A DNA stretch of 24,181 nt from the IMG/VR virus record IMGVR_UViG_3300046450_000423, positions 1 through 24,181 of that record, one strand, 5' to 3'. Both the position numbers and the translations under genes were made by a program. Positions 23,515 through 24,181 of the stretch are shown in pieces; the stretch's first letter is position 1, and every line of letters starts with the position of its first letter. This DNA comes from a virus. The notes under the pieces are model-generated. The model did no database searches. It saw only the letters and a list, made by a program, of their open reading frames with translations, and was not told the origin of the DNA.

Positions 23515-23816
23515 GGTACTCCTCCGAGATCATACCATGCTGCTGTTGTAGCAACACTAACAAAACCTCTAAACTTCCCTGCACTTGCTGCATAAACTAT
23601 ATCTCCAGCTTGTGGCCTACCAACTTCAGTCACTGTAACAACAGCTAAAACATTAGATGTAGGAGCTGCTTCTACCTCAATATCTCTTAAATCCAACTCA
23701 CTAATCAAGGCTGCACCCCACTGACGTAGTAAACTATATACTTCTTCTTGTGTGTAAGTTTGACTCCCAGTCTTCTTTGCAAAAAACATAGAGGGAATTT
23801 CTGGATAACGTGCCAT
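23511..23816 (-). CDS. Small protein of the virion gene cluster, 101 aa
   Basis: I do not recognise a named family. The N-terminal half (residues 20-45, QTYTQEEVYSLLRQWGAALISELDLRD) is helical and polar. The C-terminal half (about 55-101) is made of short strands with Gly and aromatic residues: VLAVVTVTEVGRPQAGDIVYA, then AGKFRGFVSVATTAAWYDLGG, which looks like a small beta-rich module ending in a W-Y-D pattern often seen in phage fibre-end or decoration repeats. The start ATG follows the upstream stop immediately (TAGATG), with GGAGGAG at 23824-23830. A minor virion or tail accessory is likely from context. Confidence 0.65.
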   Translation of the reverse strand: MARYPEIPSMFFAKKTGSQTYTQEEVYSLLRQWGAALISELDLRDIEVEAAPTSNVLAVVTVTEVGRPQAGDIVYAASAGKFRGFVSVATTAAWYDLGGVP

Positions 23817-24181
23817 CTATCTCCTCCCATCAGGTTGAATAGCTAATCGTACAGAACCATATCTCCATGATGTTCCTTGAGAATCACAGGATACTTTAAT
23901 TCTTGCCTGTCTACCTCTTAATCTAAAATCTATTTTTTGAGTAGTTTTACTTATATCAAATGGACCTCTAGTTACTGCACCATTAACAGGAAAGTTTTGA
24001 CCTGTTAATTCTATAGTAATATTACCATCATTGATGTCAAAATCAGGAATGAGCCTATCCATAAACATGATAACATCCCCATCCTCAATATCAAAATCAG
24101 CAGATTCTATGAAAGAAGTTAGTGCTGCACCATCACCTGTAAAGACATTTGGAGGTTCATTATCAAAAAGGAATGAATGAC
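23817..24181 (-). CDS. C-terminal end of a tail/stabilisation-type virion protein (truncated by window edge)
   Basis: The frame stays open past the ATG at 24068 to the window end, so this is the 3' part of a longer gene, about 120 residues visible. The visible sequence includes NEPPNVFTGDG, SFIESADFDIEDGD, FMDRLIPDFDIN and, near the end, RGRQARIKVSCDSQGTSWRYG followed by LAIQPDGRR. The order R-I/L-I-P-D-F, then an Arg-rich strand, then W.YG..R...QPDGRR is the ending I associate with large tail or phage-stabilisation proteins of podoviruses (the role of T7 gp12). The internal ATG should not be used as a start. Family recognition is from memory and moderate. Confidence 0.7.
   Translation of the reverse strand, partial: HSFLFDNEPPNVFTGDGAALTSFIESADFDIEDGDVIMFMDRLIPDFDINDGNITIELTGQNFPVNGAVTRGPFDISKTTQKIDFRLRGRQARIKVSCDSQGTSWRYGSVRLAIQPDGRR

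Noticed and set aside
1-24181. CRISPR array, insertion sequence, integrase or attachment site
   Set aside because: No regularly spaced direct repeats, no transposase or recombinase motifs and no terminal repeats of the needed kind were seen on either strand.

Overview
This window looks like the centre of a short-tailed (podovirus-type) double-stranded DNA bacteriophage genome, AT-rich and densely packed, with most gene junctions overlapping by 1-17 bases (41 at one). The replication genes are T7-like: primase-helicase, family A DNA polymerase, gp2.5-type single-stranded DNA-binding protein, endonuclease I and a DUF3310 protein. They are combined with genes typical of marine phages of Alphaproteobacteria: a monomeric adenosylcobalamin-dependent (class II) ribonucleotide reductase, a HesB/IscA-type iron-sulfur carrier, a 2-oxoglutarate/Fe(II) oxygenase, glycosyltransferases, and large Gly/Ala-rich virion proteins. 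The closest general match I know is the HMO-2011-like or cobavirus-like marine podoviruses. That placement is inference. There is no integrase, repressor, tRNA or CRISPR array, and the polymerase carries Tyr at the 762-equivalent site, which fits a lytic phage.

Layout. From 1 to 12639 everything reads on the + strand: the 3' part of a primase-helicase (open to the left edge), a putative nuclease, DNA polymerase, a 146-base gap with a large inverted repeat and a possible promoter, SSB, an exonuclease of the Cas4/RecB type preceded by a strong hairpin, a methyltransferase, endonuclease I, two small proteins, and nrdJ. A 145-base leader follows, with a consensus -35 box and two mutually exclusive hairpins. 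Then come a glycosyltransferase, a 759-residue three-domain protein (glycosyltransferase, degenerate methyltransferase, DUF115), a holin, a 128-base structured gap and the small terminase subunit. From 24181 down to 12636 everything reads on the - strand: the C-terminal end of a tail/stabilisation-type protein, a small protein, two paralogous Gly/Ala-rich virion proteins, a GNAT-like protein, two large probable internal virion or ejection proteins (640 and 1313 aa), a membrane-anchored coiled-coil protein, an M15 peptidase (probable endolysin), a 2OG-Fe(II) oxygenase and the iron-sulfur carrier. The two arms meet tail to tail with a 4-base overlap at 12636-12639.

How it fits together. The + arm copies DNA and supplies nucleotides. 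Helicase, polymerase and SSB form a T7-like replisome whose polymerase lacks most of the thioredoxin-binding insertion. The Cas4-like exonuclease and endonuclease I degrade or resolve DNA, and NrdJ makes deoxynucleotides if the host provides B12. The sugar-related genes may modify the host surface or the virion. The - arm builds the ejection apparatus and tail and carries the endolysin, with metabolic genes at its distal end. Lysis (holin + / endolysin -) is split between strands, and so, apparently, is packaging, since no large terminase is visible. The most interesting points are the fused GT/dead-methyltransferase/DUF115 protein and its stand-alone paralog, the attenuator-like leader before the sugar genes, the hairpin between the Shine-Dalgarno and the start of the exonuclease, and the possible link between the phage iron-sulfur carrier and that exonuclease.
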